A DNA stretch of 64,000 nt from Cycas panzhihuaensis (Eukaryota; Cycadophyta), in contig CM041465.1 of the NCBI GenBank assembly GCA_023213395.1, forward strand, positions 2,914,001 to 2,978,000, in the 5' to 3' direction. The notes under the pieces are model-generated. The model was not told the origin of the DNA, did not search any database, and was given only the letters and a program-made list of their open reading frames with translations. Shown here one piece after another: positions 1-11,304 of this stretch. Each line of letters starts with the position of its first letter. Position 1 is the stretch's first letter. The translations under genes and the position numbers were made by a program.

Positions 1-244
1 CACATTTTTAAAAATATAAAAAATGTGATAGTGTAGAGACTCAAAAAAGGATAGAAAACAAAAACAGAAACTGATAGAATGAGTTTGTTGGGCCCTCTAA
101 ATATAGTATTGATTTCAATGGAGATTAGATTAAGAAAAGAGAGCATTAAATGGTACTAAAAATAAGACAAAAATTTATTGTAAGCTTGATAGTATTTAAG
201 AAAAATAAACCTAATAATGCCAAAAAGGATTGATCACAATGAAC

Positions 245-400
245 CATAAACAATACTAAGATCTTGAAATAGTATCTTTAATTACCTTAATTTTTTATTA
301 ATTTAGAATGATAATGTATAATAATATTTATAATATTTTTTTTATAGGGCCCACAATATATGGTTAACATCATATATTGCATAAATATGCATTCTCTTAT
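245..400 (-). repeat. inverted partial copy of the J LTR
   Basis: Read on the minus strand, this stretch matches the LTR at about 421-600 with many point differences; shared blocks include CTAAGATCTT and AATTTTTTATTAAT. The two arms face each other across about 20 bases (401-420), so 245-600 is a large imperfect palindrome. It may be a second LTR inserted head to head, an LTR inversion, or a fold-back element. The boundary with the neighbouring LTR is not sharp. Confidence 0.6.
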
Positions 401-620
401 TTTTTCTCACATTCCAATAGTCCCTCTTAATGCACATTTGGAGAATATATGATGTTAGCTACATATTGTGGGTCCCACATAAAAGTAATATTTTATTATA
501 AATATTATTATAGATTATCATTTTGAATTAATAAAAAATTGAGGTATCTAAAGATGCCATTTTAAGATCTTAGAATTATTTACATTATTGCGCTGTTATT
601 TTTATTATTTTATTTTAACA
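388..620 (+). repeat. 5' LTR of copia relic J
   Basis: About 230 bases align directly with 29047-29272, sharing CACATTTGG, ATATTATTATA and the terminus TTTTAACA. It ends in CA and is followed at once by a decayed primer site, which is why I call it the 5' LTR. The left limit is uncertain: I put it at a TG near 388, where the similarity to the other copy fades. Confidence 0.6.
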
Positions 621-632
621 TGTCATTAAAGC
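621..632 (+). other. decayed primer-binding site of J
   Basis: The 12 bases directly after the LTR match the initiator-Met tRNA primer site TGGTATCAGAGC at 8 of 12 positions; the mismatches are mostly transitions. Position, rather than similarity alone, supports the call. Confidence 0.45.
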
Positions 633-2007
633 TTGTTGGTAGATATGTTCATCTATTTGCAAGTTTCTAATGAGAGTTTGCTAGTTTGATTTTTTTTAGA
701 GGCTACCAATTTCCCTCATGAGGGTTTGTTCACTTCATGATAGCTATTGGTTTTATTATGTTGAAACCCTACTCTATTATGACTCTATTTAAGTGTATAC
801 CTAAATACCTATCTATGTATGATTTATTGTTGTGAATTATATTCATTGTTTATGCTCTTGTTATACTACTTCATTTGTTTTATATCTATTTAATTATTTG
901 TATTTATTTTAGCTTAGTTGTTAATTACATTTTCATGTGCTATGGAGAAATGGTAATGTTTTCTATTGGCTAGCCTACTGTTGCTTAGCCTAACTTATGT
1001 CATCATTGCACCTTCATATTTTACCTTTACCATTATGCCATAGCCTAAGTAATAAGAAAGCTTACATCACCATATCGATTTTATCACCCACCTACCTCCT
1101 AGCTACTTTGTTGCATTGCCACCTAGTGACATCATGTTTCAACTCCTTTGTGTCTAGTTCTTAAATGCTTGTAGTGATCTTCCTCACTGCTATATACTTA
1201 TGATTATGTCATCAAGCTCTTGTAAGAGGATTTTTCAATCAATTATATTTGATTTCATTCATTATAAATTGATTTATTCAACCCCAACTTGCCATTTAAC
1301 TACTTATGACATGATTTTAACTAGTAAAATTTGATATAAGCATATGGTTTTCTTACAAAGTTTATTTTAAATTTAACTATATTAGATAATTTTTTAGATC
1401 TAGCTATTAGTCCCCATCGTATCAGTACTTGATCATATACAAACTTCATACAACTAACCATGAGCATATAAAATGGGTTGAAACCTTGGTTTTATTTTTT
1501 CATATAAAGGTAATTATACTCTTTTGTTAATATCTTTTAATCCAACAATATGTTTTCCAAGTCGTTTAAGCCATTGGAATCTTGGATTAAAGCCTATTAT
1601 TTTGAGCTATTATTTGAAGTATTTTAAAATTATTTTAATAGAGAAATTTTAGTTCAAACTTTATGTTTTATGCTAGAATCCTATGTGGGAATCGAAGAAT
1701 TTTATTTTTTGCATTAAAATAAACAATATTTTTGCCTTTTTTCTAATCCCATAGAAAGTTTTTTTTAAATCATAACATCTTGACGTAAAGATCATTAAAT
1801 AAAGCATTTATATTTTGGTGTTTTAGGTCCTATTTAAGGACTAGAAGGTAAGAGGTTGTTCCAAATTTGAGGGATAGGGCTTGCATCCCATGTTTGAGGG
1901 ATTTATATATTTCCTTGCTCAATTATGTGGTTTTTTGTTACACCATTGACTGATTTACACTTGTAGTTATGGATATATTTATATCAATTATTAAGTGTAA
2001 TTATAAA
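633..2007. other. J leader, no gene seen
   Basis: AT-rich sequence with stops in all frames, between the J primer site and the first recognisable gag codons. I see no coding or structured feature. Confidence 0.5.
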
Positions 2008-2106
2008 AATAATTTCTTTTAGATAAAGATAATAAGACCTATATTTAAATCTAAAGGTCTATGGAATTTTATTATGAATGGATGTATTGTTCTTATTCTT
2101 ATTCTT
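2008..2106 (+). pseudogene. copia gag fragment (J), N-terminal part
   Basis: One frame reads IRPIFKSKGLWNFIMNG, the typical start of a plant copia gag domain (UBN2/retrotran_gag type), just after a leading Trp/Lys region. The reading is cut at 2106 by gypsy element A. It resumes at 11305, directly after that element's target duplication, with a run rich in Glu and Lys. One TAG stop lies near the beginning. It is not functional. Confidence 0.6.
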
Positions 2107-2491
2107 TGTTATAACTAATCTTACTAGTTATGTAAAGTATTAACACATGGAGAGACATCATATGGTTAAATGATAATGTTAGTTGTGAAACTTTATGTGT
2201 GGTCTACTAAGTTGTCTAATGAAATATAAGGCTACTTAGGCCACCAATAAGATTACTTGGAAAAGACACTCTTTTGTCTACTTAAGGGTCATGAATTTTA
2301 GAATATGATTAACTTGTTATTTCTCTTCTTATAAGAATTATACTCTAATACTCTCTTTTAATGATTAATTGATGTTATTTTGCTCTTAAGTCTCTTTGGT
2401 AATTTTCTTGTTATTATTGGTTGGATAAAGTGATTACAAATCATTTATTTCTTTGCCATTTCGAGGAAACCCTTTGGAAAGAAATGTCCCA
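2107..2491 (+). repeat. 5' LTR of element A
   Basis: Starts TGTTATAACTAATC and ends GAAATGTCCCA. It aligns end to end with 10913-11299 and abuts the duplication TTCTT on its left. Confidence 0.85.
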
Positions 2492-2493
2492 AG

Positions 2494-2505
2494 TGGTACT
2501 AAAGT
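2494..2505 (+). other. primer-binding site of A
   Basis: TGGTACTAAAGT sits two bases after the LTR. It is a decayed form of the initiator-Met primer site TGGTATCAGAGT, and the GAGGCTTGG that follows fits a plant gypsy leader. Confidence 0.7.
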
Positions 2506-3744
2506 GAGGCTTGGCAACCTATGGAGCACCTAGAATTAGGATAAAAAATTGATTTGTTTTTCCCTTAATGACTCTTATAGTCCTTCTTTTCAGTTTTAAT
2601 TTCTATTATTTTAGTTTTGTTCAAGTGTAGATAACACTACTTGATAGCTACCCTTTCCATTTCCTCTCACTCCTCCCTAAGTTTTTGGGTAGAAAACTCT
2701 ATATGGAAGCTACTAGACATAGGCAGAGATTCTAGTTCAAGGATCATTAAATACCATAGAGGAGCTATCATTCTTAGCTAAGTGCATTGTGGCTTTTCCA
2801 CCCTTACGTGAAGGACTTTGATTAGCTTTGTTGAAATAAAGCCTTAGACAAAAGTCGTATATGGAAGTGAGCCTATATGTACCTTTGGGTATATAAAAGG
2901 ACCCCTTCTAAGATTTCCCTTCCTTACTTAGAATAGGTAAGCCTTTTGGCAGTTTGTCCTCTATTATGCATGGGTTAGTGGTTAACACCTAGAAGACACT
3001 CTACACAAATACCTTTGCATGACTATAGACCTTATGGAGATAGTATTTCCTCCATAGGTAGTGCCACGAGATATTGGGTGAACTATAAAATTGATAGAGA
3101 TGTTTATTGCAAGGCCCACAAAGCTAAACAATCCTAATGTTAGAGTCTAGTAGATGTCATATGATCTAAAAGTTCCACTTGCATGGAAATTTTGAGTCTA
3201 CTAATTTGCTACTATTCATCAATCCCTAACTTCATAACCCTACAAAGAGAAGGTGATATCTTCATTAATACTTTCTAGAATCTAAAATGGGTTGAACCAT
3301 TGCAATCACTATTAAAAAAAAAAGTTCACAACCTAAAAAATTAAGTTCAAATTCATACATCCTATTTTGATTAGAACTTTGAGCTGATTAAGTTGCATTA
3401 GGTTAATTTATTAGGTATCATAGCACTGGGGTTGTTGATGGGTCTTGTTGCTAATATTTCACTACTAAAACTCACCCACCCCAGTTTGGTGAGCTCTTCA
3501 TACTTGTCTAAGTGCACTAGGTTATTTTGTTATGTAAATTTTGGGGTTAATAATCTATAAACATCCCACCTCTATCATAACTCCCTTCTCTTTCCTATAA
3601 TAATAATATATCATGAATTCTTAGAGCTCATATTTTATCTTTCTTTCCCCATCCATTTATACCCCTTCTATCTTACTCATCCCACTTTATAAATTCCCGT
3701 CCTCTAGTTGTGCCTACGTTTTTAAAACCCTTTCTACATTTGTC
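2506..3744. other. A leader, no gene seen
   Basis: Untranslated leader of element A: AT-rich, no sustained reading frame, no recognisable motif. Confidence 0.5.
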
Positions 3745-4204
3745 ATGGCCCCCGAGGATTAAGATGATAGAATTATGACACTTAAGAATTAGTTCACTAC
3801 CTTATAGTAAGACATCAAATAAGACATAGCCACCATGCAAGAGAAGGTTAAAGAAGAACTACCCCTCAGGTAATAGAGTATTAAAATGAAATTATCAAGT
3901 CTTGTATCCAATTTAGATATGGCTAAGATAATGAATTAGATAACACTCATTTCCTCTAATCTACTAAGCTGATAAACTTTAGTTGAGCCTACACTATAGT
4001 AAATAATAACTCTACCTCCATGGTAGTAGAAAATATTTCATCATAAGATCAACATCCCCATGTTTGATCCTAATCTCAATAAGGGTAGTATGCAAAGTTG
4101 GATTGGAAAATTAAAGTCCTACTCTACCCTCAACCCAATGCTAATTAATGATAAACTCATATTTGCATCTATCCATATAGATGGAAATGTGTACTATTAG
4201 TTTC
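3745..4204 (+). pseudogene. gypsy gag (A), N-terminal part
   Basis: Starts at ATG with MAPED and continues through many TAG and TAA codons. A coiled-coil-like stretch rich in Lys and Glu follows, then the sequence HIDGNVYY just before the copia insertion. Continuing across the insertion gives YYxFQWWK, which resembles the conserved aromatic motif of plant gypsy gag. The frame is therefore split by C and also broken by stops. Many stops stand where Gln or Trp would be expected. Confidence 0.55.
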
Positions 4205-4412
4205 TATGAAAATCCTTTGAAGAGGAACAAATTCACTCTCTCAATGTCTTTTATTGATGATACGTTGTACATATATGTACAAGTACAAGGTGGGTACAAT
4301 TGGCAACCACTCAACCATATAACGCCACTTGTCATCTTGAGAAAGGAGAGAAAGGGGGTACATGACCCTTACATTAAATATTATAACCTAAGGTAAAACA
4401 TTACCTTTTATA
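4205..4412 (-). repeat. 3' LTR of copia C
   Basis: Left LTR copy. On the minus strand it begins TATAAAAGG (TG mutated to TA) and ends GGATTTTCATA. The pyrimidine run directly to its right (4413-4420) is the element's polypurine tract on the minus strand. Confidence 0.85.
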
Positions 4413-4439
4413 CCCCCTCTCAATGTTTTACCTATATTA

Positions 4440-5960
4440 ACCCTAGTAGGTTTCTAAAAGCACTGAATTTCTCTTTCCCAAGAGGTTTAGTGAGCATATC
4501 AGCAATTTGATCTTCTGACAGATAATGCTGAAGTTCGATTTCTTTATTCTATACCTTTTCCCTGATAAAATGATGATGTACTTCGATATGATTTGTTTTG
4601 GCATGTAGAATAGGATTCTTTATCATTTTTATGGTACTTTGATTATCACAAAATATTCGAGTAGATATTGTTTGTTCTTCTCCTAGTTCTTTTAGTAGTT
4701 GTCTAATCCATATCCCTTCACAAGCTGCGTTGACTGCCGACTTGTATTCTGCTTCTATTGATGACAATGTAACCGTTGACTATTTTTTACTGATCCATGA
4801 GATCAAGGATTTTCCAAGGAAGAAACAATACCCTGATGTTGATTTAGAATCTGTTTTGTCTCCAGCCCAGTCTGAATCATAGAGACCTATTAATTATGTG
4901 TCCTTCTCTTTATCATATCTGAAGCCAAGATTCATGGTTCCCTTCAAGTAACACAAGATTCTTTTTGTAGTATTCCAATGTGGGATTTTAGGATTTTCCA
5001 TGCATTTGGAGATCAACCCTACAACATATGATATGTCGGGTCATGTGGTTGTGAGATAGATTAAGGTTCCAACTAATTATCTATATTGTGTGGCATCAAC
5101 TAAAGCTGCATCCTATTCTGCAATCAACATAATCCCTATTTCCATTAGTGTACTGACACTATTATAATTCTCCATTCCAAACTTGGTCAACAAGTTCTTT
5201 ACATACTTTGTTTATGAGAGAGTAATGGAAGAATTATTTTGTTTAACTTCTATTCCAAGGTAGTAATGCAGCATTCCTAAATCTGTCATTTAAAATATCT
5301 TTTCAAACTTATCTTTGATAAATGCTATTGAATTTTTGTCATCTCTAATGATCAACATGTCATCCACATATACTACAACAATGTTGATAGATCTTGAATT
5401 GCCTTTTACATACATACTATGATCAGATTCACATTGATGAAAACCATTTTTTGTTAAGTATGAGTCTAATTTAGCATACCAAGCTCTTGGAGCTTATTTA
5501 AGCCCATACAATGCCTTCTTCAGTTTGTAAACCATATTTTCCTGTCCTACTTTTATGTATCCTTCTAGTTGATACATATATACCTCTTCCTGAAGGTCTC
5601 CATTCAAGAACGCACTTTTGATGTCCATTTGATAGATTTCCCAACCTTTTTGGGTAGCAAGAGCAATCACTGTTCTTACTGTGTTTAATTTTGCCATAGG
5701 TGAAAACATTTCTTCATAATCAATTCCTACTGTTTGAGTATATCCTTTTGCTACCAGCCTGGCCTTGTATTTTTCTACTTCTCCATTTGGATTCTCTTTT
5801 ATCTTATATACCCATTTGCAGTTTACAATAGGTTTATCTGCTAGAATTGGGACGAGGTCCCATGTCTTGTTCTTTTGTATGACTTCAATTTCAGCATCCA
5901 TTGTAATTCTCCAATTTTGGAAACTACTAACTTCTTTATAAGAGTTTGGTTTAATGGAAA
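4440..5960 (-). pseudogene. copia RT-RNase H (C)
   Basis: The reading runs from about 5960 leftwards. The RT part (5494-5901) contains [39 protein letters not shown] and ends KKALYGLK, all standard copia RT blocks. The catalytic YVDD region falls in the broken stretch near 5350-5400 (+ strand ATCCACATATAC gives VYVDD on the minus strand). The RNase H part (4549-4767) has SSIEAEYKSAVNAACEGIW, CDNQSTI and HIEVHHHFIREKV. Stops and shifts separate the pieces, so no full enzyme can be made, although long open stretches survive. Confidence 0.85.
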
Positions 5961-6595
5961 AAATTAAAGCCTAAGGTTTCTGTGATCTTGTTCAATGTTC
6001 AAATATATCTCCTTTTGTTTCTTCAAGAGTTTTAAGATACCACCTTGGTACCTTTCTTGAGGTGCATTCTTGTAACTATTTTTCTTCATCTCTGGAGTTA
6101 GAGCTATTGTCTAATTTGAGGTTGTAACTACTAGTTAGTTGCTTATCTGGATTCTCATTTTCTGAAGAATCTTCTCATATCTTAATTCTTTCTAAAGTTA
6201 TATCTGACTTATCTTCCAACTAGTTAGGACATATATGCGAGAAGGCTCCAAACCCGTGCGCCTATTATTTGGCCTGAAACTAGGTCAAAATGACTCTGAA
6301 TGATGTCATCATAGAAGAGAAAAATGTAGAGGAGGCTTTGATCTTCGATCTAGGTAAGTTTCATCAAATTCTGATGACTTCAATTTTTGACATCCGTACA
6401 AGTCCATGCAATCACAAAGAAAAGCCGTATGATTCTTCTTTCAACTTTGCCTAGACAAATTTATCTTCACACAATAGATTCTTGTAATAATTATATGTCA
6501 TCTTCTCCTTTTAATGAATCCCTAACTGTCTGTCTTCTTCTCCTTTTAATGAATCCCAAATTTGCTTCTTCACAGGCAGGAGGACCAAAGGGCCT
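5961..6595 (-). other. copia C 5' interior, unassigned
   Basis: This stretch lies between the primer site and the RT linker. The end nearest RT reads as the linker upstream of RT (RVPRWYLKTLEETKGD in one minus frame). The rest (about 6200-6595) matches no copia domain I recognise and includes a 21-bp direct repeat (CTTCTCCTTTTAATGAATCCC) near 6499 and 6537. The junction where gag to integrase were lost must lie here. Confidence 0.45.
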
Positions 6596-6607
6596 ACTCT
6601 GATACCA
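6596..6607 (-). other. primer-binding site of copia C
   Basis: On the minus strand this reads TGGTATCAGAGT, a perfect initiator-Met tRNA primer match, directly after the LTR. Confidence 0.85.
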
Positions 6608-6814
6608 TGTGAAATCCTTTGAAGAGGAACAAATTCACTCTCTCAATGTCTTTTATTGATAATACATTGTACATATATATACAAGTACAAGGTGGGTACA
6701 ATTAGCAACCACTCAACCATGTAATACCACTTGTCATCTTGAGAAAGTAGAGAAAGGGGGTACATGACCCTTACATTAAATATTATAACCTAAGGTAAAA
6801 CATTACCTTTTACA
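6608..6814 (-). repeat. 5' LTR of copia C
   Basis: Right LTR copy. On the minus strand it begins TGTAAAAGGTAATG and ends GGATTTCACA, next to the primer site. It pairs with 4205-4412. Confidence 0.85.
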
Positions 6815-6819
6815 GCTTC

Positions 6820-7439
6820 AATGGTGGAAGTAGGAATACCCATCCAATCAATCTTGGGCTCATTTCTCTGCCAACTTCTTCAAGTAATATGAGGATACCT
6901 AGAACCAATCCTTCTTTACATAGTTAATACAATTAAAACAAGTATCATTTATAAAAGCATACAATAATGAGTTTTAATATTTGCACAATCAAGTTCATTA
7001 ATAATTTAATAAGTAGATAGAGATTGATATATATGTATCTAAGATCAAAGAGTGCATTTAAATATACCTTAAGACCATATCTTTACATGCTCTAAAGGAT
7101 GTGATCAATATGGCTAAAGCAGTTAAAGTAGAATTTGCCTTAGAAAGGTCCCCTTTATTTCGATGAGATTCCACCTAGTTTCAAAGATTGTAATAAGTTG
7201 ACTATCAGTGAAATTCTACTTGGTCTCAAAGACCATAAAAAATTGACTACCAACAATCGCATTCATGACTGGAAGACCCTTAATATATATATATCAAGTA
7301 CCATTCAAAGGAACTATTATCAAAATCTATTCAAATCACTCTAATATAGGTATATTATTGTCAAAAAGTTGGTATTTATATGCAATGCTTAGAAAAGTGA
7401 ATCATCACTTATGATAGACTCTACAAAGCCAAGAAGACG
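6820..7439 (+). pseudogene. gypsy gag (A), C-terminal part
   Basis: Continues the A gag after copia C with WWK and a run of aromatic residues, then degenerates. A zinc-knuckle cannot be traced with confidence. A short ATATATAT stretch lies near 7282. The part near 7440 leads into the protease linker. Confidence 0.4.
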
Positions 7440-8240
7440 GTGTTTATAATTTACCCTAATTTATCTTTAGAAGATGACCTTAATTTTGATCATGAACTTG
7501 AAGAAGACCACCAAGAATACCCTACTAAGGAGCTACCTCTTGATCTAGAACCTAAAGTTTCTTTATCTATTGTTACCTCCACCCCATACCCCAAGCCACC
7601 ATGTGTTAAAGGAACACTTTGGAAACCCCTATTACCATTCTAATTGATGGTGGTATATTGTTAAGCTTCATCAATATATTAATAGCTAGATAGCTCAATC
7701 TCTATATATAACCTAAGATAGGTTTCACATATTCCATACCTGATCATCATACCCATCATTACATAGGGATGATTAAGAATCTCACCATTACATTAACTCA
7801 TATACCTTAGCCTCATACTTTTATGCTTTGTCCATAGGTGGGTTAGATGTAATTCTTAGTATACAGTGTGTCCAGACATTAGGAACCTATAACATTAACA
7901 AATCACTTATAACCCCATTTATCATATTCAAAGGATCATATGTACCATTTATATAAACTTTATAGGATGCAGTCCCCCCTAAATAAAGTGAGCTCACTTA
8001 CTAAAATGCATAGAAAACTCAATGGTAATGCGGGGTACATTATCTATATCAACAATATCTAAGCTACTACAAGTATTCACCATGGTATCTAACAAGTGTT
8101 GAATCAATACCAATTAGTATTTGCTCCATTGCTTGCTAGACCCCCACCCGACTGAGGTTGTTATCATACCATTGAATTACATAATTCACACGATCTCATC
8201 AATGTTTAACTATATAGAAATTCATATTTTCAAAAAAAAA
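7440..8240 (+). pseudogene. gypsy protease region (A)
   Basis: An open stretch from 7440 to 7643 (acidic, EEDHQEYPTKEL) is the gag-protease linker. A frame shift then leads to ILIDGGILLSFIN at about 7650-7690, which fits the gypsy aspartic protease motif with D-S-G changed to D-G-G. The remainder to 8240 carries multiple stops. It is inactive. Confidence 0.5.
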
Positions 8241-8249
8241 AAAAATTTA

Positions 8250-9420
8250 AATCACAAAGGAATTAATGGACATAGGTATTATTCAACCTAGTAAGAGCCC
8301 ATACACTACGCCCATCATGTTAGTTAATAAAAGAGATGGCTCATTCTAACTTTGTATTGACTATCATAAATTAAACAAAATAACTATAAAAAATAAATTC
8401 CCTATGCCACAAATTAATGACATATTAGATGAGATCCTAGGCACCATGATGTTTACCAAATTAGATATACATTTAAGATATTACTAGATCCCCATCCTAC
8501 TAGAAGACCAATATAAAATGGGCTTCCAAACTCATTATATCCATTCCAAGTTTTAATTCATCCCATTTGGCTTATGTAATGCTTTGTCTACCTTTCAGGC
8601 ATTAATAAACAAAATATTCTCTTTATACCTAAGAAACTTTATCATCAATTTTTTTAATAATATCCCATTTATAACTTAAACATTTATGCCTATATAGGCC
8701 ACTTGTAAATAGTTCTCTAAATCTTGGCTATGAATAAGTTATATGCCAAATTCTCCAAATACAAGTTTCGAAAAACTAAATTATAATATCTTGACCATAT
8801 TATATCATCTATAGGAGTTTGGGTAGACCTTGATAAAAGTTTCAACACTAATTGGCCAACCCCTAAAAACCTTACCCAATTATGGGCCTTCTTAAGACTT
8901 ACTAGATTTCATCAACACTTCATTCAAAACTATGTATCCTTAGTAGCCCTTTTAACCAACTTTCTTAAGAAAGATTTCTTCCAACGGTCTCTCTCTACCA
9001 ACTAGGCATTCATCTACCTTAAGGAGGTCATGAAAACCACCTAGTTTTGTCCACACCAAACTTTACTTATTTGTTCCAACTAGAATGTGATGCATCTCTA
9101 TTTAAATTGGGTGCTATATTCATACAAAAATTCCACCCCATTACTTTTGAAAGTAAGAAACTTAAGGAACATGAGTGTAGACTTTCCACCTATCAAAAGG
9201 AAATTTAGGTAATCCTCCACACTATAGATAAATAGAAATAATATCTGATAGGGTAAAAATTTACCATCCTTACTAACCATTGTAACCTTTTCCACCTACT
9301 GGACCAACCAATCCTGACAAAAGAATAGGCTAATTGGGTTGATTGCCTTCAAGTTTTTAACTTTATAATCACCTATAAAAAGGAAAAACACAATATAGTG
9401 GTAGGTGCTTTCTCCTAATT
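8250..9420 (+). pseudogene. gypsy RT-RNase H (A)
   Basis: Reads IGIIQPSKSPYTTPIMLV, LCIDYHKLNKITIKNKFP, TKLDIHLRYY, then FGLCNALSTFQALINKIF, the ordered blocks of gypsy RT. The catalytic block is FFNNI, where chromoviruses have FxDD, so both active-site Asp codons are now Asn. RNase H follows in broken frames to about 9330 and ends with FIITYKKEKHNIVVGAFS, the usual tail before integrase. Many TAG and TAA stops interrupt it. Confidence 0.75.
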
Positions 9421-9539
9421 ACCAACCCCTACACCTGATGAGACCACTCATCATCTTGAGGATCCTACCATTCATGTCGTTTCTACTCCATAATTAATGT
9501 GGGTATAAGAATTGGATTTGGATAACCAATCCCAACCAA

Positions 9540-10899
9540 ACTTTTTATAATGGGCTGATAAGATCCATACATGAAAGAATTGCTCCATCTATAACAATCT
9601 CCTATTATACTAAAATCATATATTTATACACATATAATTAATTTTTATTATTAGGATTTTATCTGAATATCACTCTTCTCCACTAGGTGGTTACTCAAGA
9701 TTTGATAAGACATATTTTAGGATCCATTCAAGCTTCTTTTGGCTTGTTATGAACTCCACCATTCTCATATTTAGCTTAGAATATGTTACCTACCAATGTA
9801 ATAAAGTAGATAAAAAACCCCAACCAAGTCTCTTATAACCTTTTTCACATCCCACAAGGCAAGTGGCAAGATATTATCATGGGATTACTATTATCTACTG
9901 AGTATGACTCTATTCTAGTGGTCATTGATAGATTGATAAAATACACTTATTTTCTACCTGTTTACACTACATATAAAGTGCCACATATCGCAACCATTTC
10001 TCTCTAAATAATATTTTGTTTACATGGATTTCCATCCATTATTGTATATGATCAGGATCTTAATTTTACAGTTTCATTCTAGTCGGAACTATTCCAAGCC
10101 TCTAGAACATTGTTTAATATGAGATCTGCATATTATCCACAAACTAATAGCCAATTAGAAGCCGTTAACAAAACTCTAGAGACTTACACTATTTTGCATC
10201 TGACCACCAATCCAAGTGGACAATATGGCAAGCCCTGATTGAATTCTAGTACAACTCTTTACATCATTTAACCATTGATATGTCCATAATTTTTGCCTTA
10301 TATATGTAACCCCCACCTTCCCATCATACCTTAGCCACCAACCTCCACACTATTGTAGTACAATAAAAATTACAACACATGGACCAAATTCTTGAAACCC
10401 TGAAATAAAATTTATCTATGGCCCAAAATCAAATAAAGAAATTATCAAACCACTAGCATTTAGATCACTCCTTCAACATTAGAGATCTTGTGTTCCTTCA
10501 CCTATAACCATACAAGAAACAATCCATTTGACATTATAAGAACCATAAACTTAGCCCTTAATATTATGGCCTATATAAATTCCTCAAATATATTGGTGAA
10601 GTTGCATATGCCTTAGACCTTCTTCCTGTGACTAAAATCCATAATTTCTTTCATATTTCTTATCTCTAAAAGTGTATTAATAAAACCCATATCCCTAGAT
10701 AATTTAACTAGTTTTGGATGAAGAACAATCCCTTACCATCCTCCCATAATGTATCATAGTCAGTAGACAAAGCCATCTTTGAAATTGGTTAATTTTTGAA
10801 TATTTAATATAATGGGTCAATTGTAGCTTGGATGAAGCAACTTGGGAATTTGATGATTTTGTTAAGAAACATCCTCATCTTAAATGCTTTGATGATTGA
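9540..10899 (+). pseudogene. gypsy integrase with chromodomain-like C-terminus (A)
   Basis: Recognisable pieces are ATSLKDNILFTW-like remnants near 9980, the block around TWISIHYCI (10020-10045), SKWTIWQALIEF (about 10215) and PPPSHHTL (about 10310), all typical of plant gypsy integrase. The last part (10780-10899) reads NGSIVA, DEATWEF and DDFVKKHPHLKCFDD. This resembles the C-terminal chromodomain of plant chromoviruses and ends in TGA directly before the purine tract. There are many stops. Confidence 0.65.
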
Positions 10900-10912
10900 G
10901 TATAAGGGGACC

Positions 10913-11299
10913 TATTACATAGCTAATCTTACTAGTTATGTAAAGCATTAACATGCAAAGAGACACCAAATGGTTAAGTGATAATGTTAGTTATAAAACT
11001 TTATGCATGGGCCACTAAGTTGTCTAATGAAATGTAAGGCCATTTGGGCCACCAATGGGATTTCTTGGAAAATACTCTCTTTTGTTTATTTAATGGTTGC
11101 AGATTGTGGAAGATGGTTAACTTGTTATTTCTCTTCTTATAAGAATAGTACTCTAGTACTCTCTTTTGGTGATCAATTGATACTCTTGTACTCTTAAGTC
11201 TCTTTAGTAATCTACTTACTCTTACTAGTTGGATAAAGTGATTTCAAATCATCTATTTTTCTACCATTTCAAGGAGACCCTTTAGAAAGAAATGTCCCA
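10913..11299 (+). repeat. 3' LTR of element A
   Basis: Starts TATTACATAGCTAATC, preceded by the purine tract TAAGGGGACC (10902-10912). It ends AATGTCCCA, followed by the duplication TTCTT. It pairs with 2107-2491. Confidence 0.85.
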
Positions 11300-11304
11300 T
11301 TCTT

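Larger units (their letters stand above)
4205..6814 (-). mobile_element. copia element C, internally deleted, reverse orientation
   Basis: LTRs of 208 bp (4205-4412) and 207 bp (6608-6814) are direct repeats with about 11 differences by eye, so this is a fairly recent insertion. On the minus strand the primer site TGGTATCAGAG follows the right LTR (+ strand 6596-6607), and a purine tract (+ strand 4413-4420, CCCCCTCT) precedes the left LTR. The target duplication is GTTTC (4200-4204) and GCTTC (6815-6819), with one change. The interior is only 2.2 kb. It keeps RT and RNase H but lacks gag, protease and integrase, so it is a deletion derivative. Confidence 0.85.
2107..11299 (+). mobile_element. 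Ty3/gypsy chromovirus-like element A, inserted in J
   Basis: Direct LTRs of 385 and 387 bp end in TG(TA)...CA. The 5-bp duplication TTCTT lies at 2102-2106 and 11300-11304. A tRNA-iMet-type primer site follows the 5' LTR and a purine tract precedes the 3' LTR. The interior holds gag, protease, RT, RNase H, integrase and a C-terminal chromodomain-like stretch, all riddled with stops. A copia element (4205-6814) interrupts gag. By eye about 25-30 of the first 175 aligned LTR positions differ, mostly transitions, so this is an old insertion. Confidence 0.85.

Noticed and set aside
7440-7643. Possible separate small gene
   Set aside because: It sits exactly between gag and protease of element A and is explained as the polyprotein linker.
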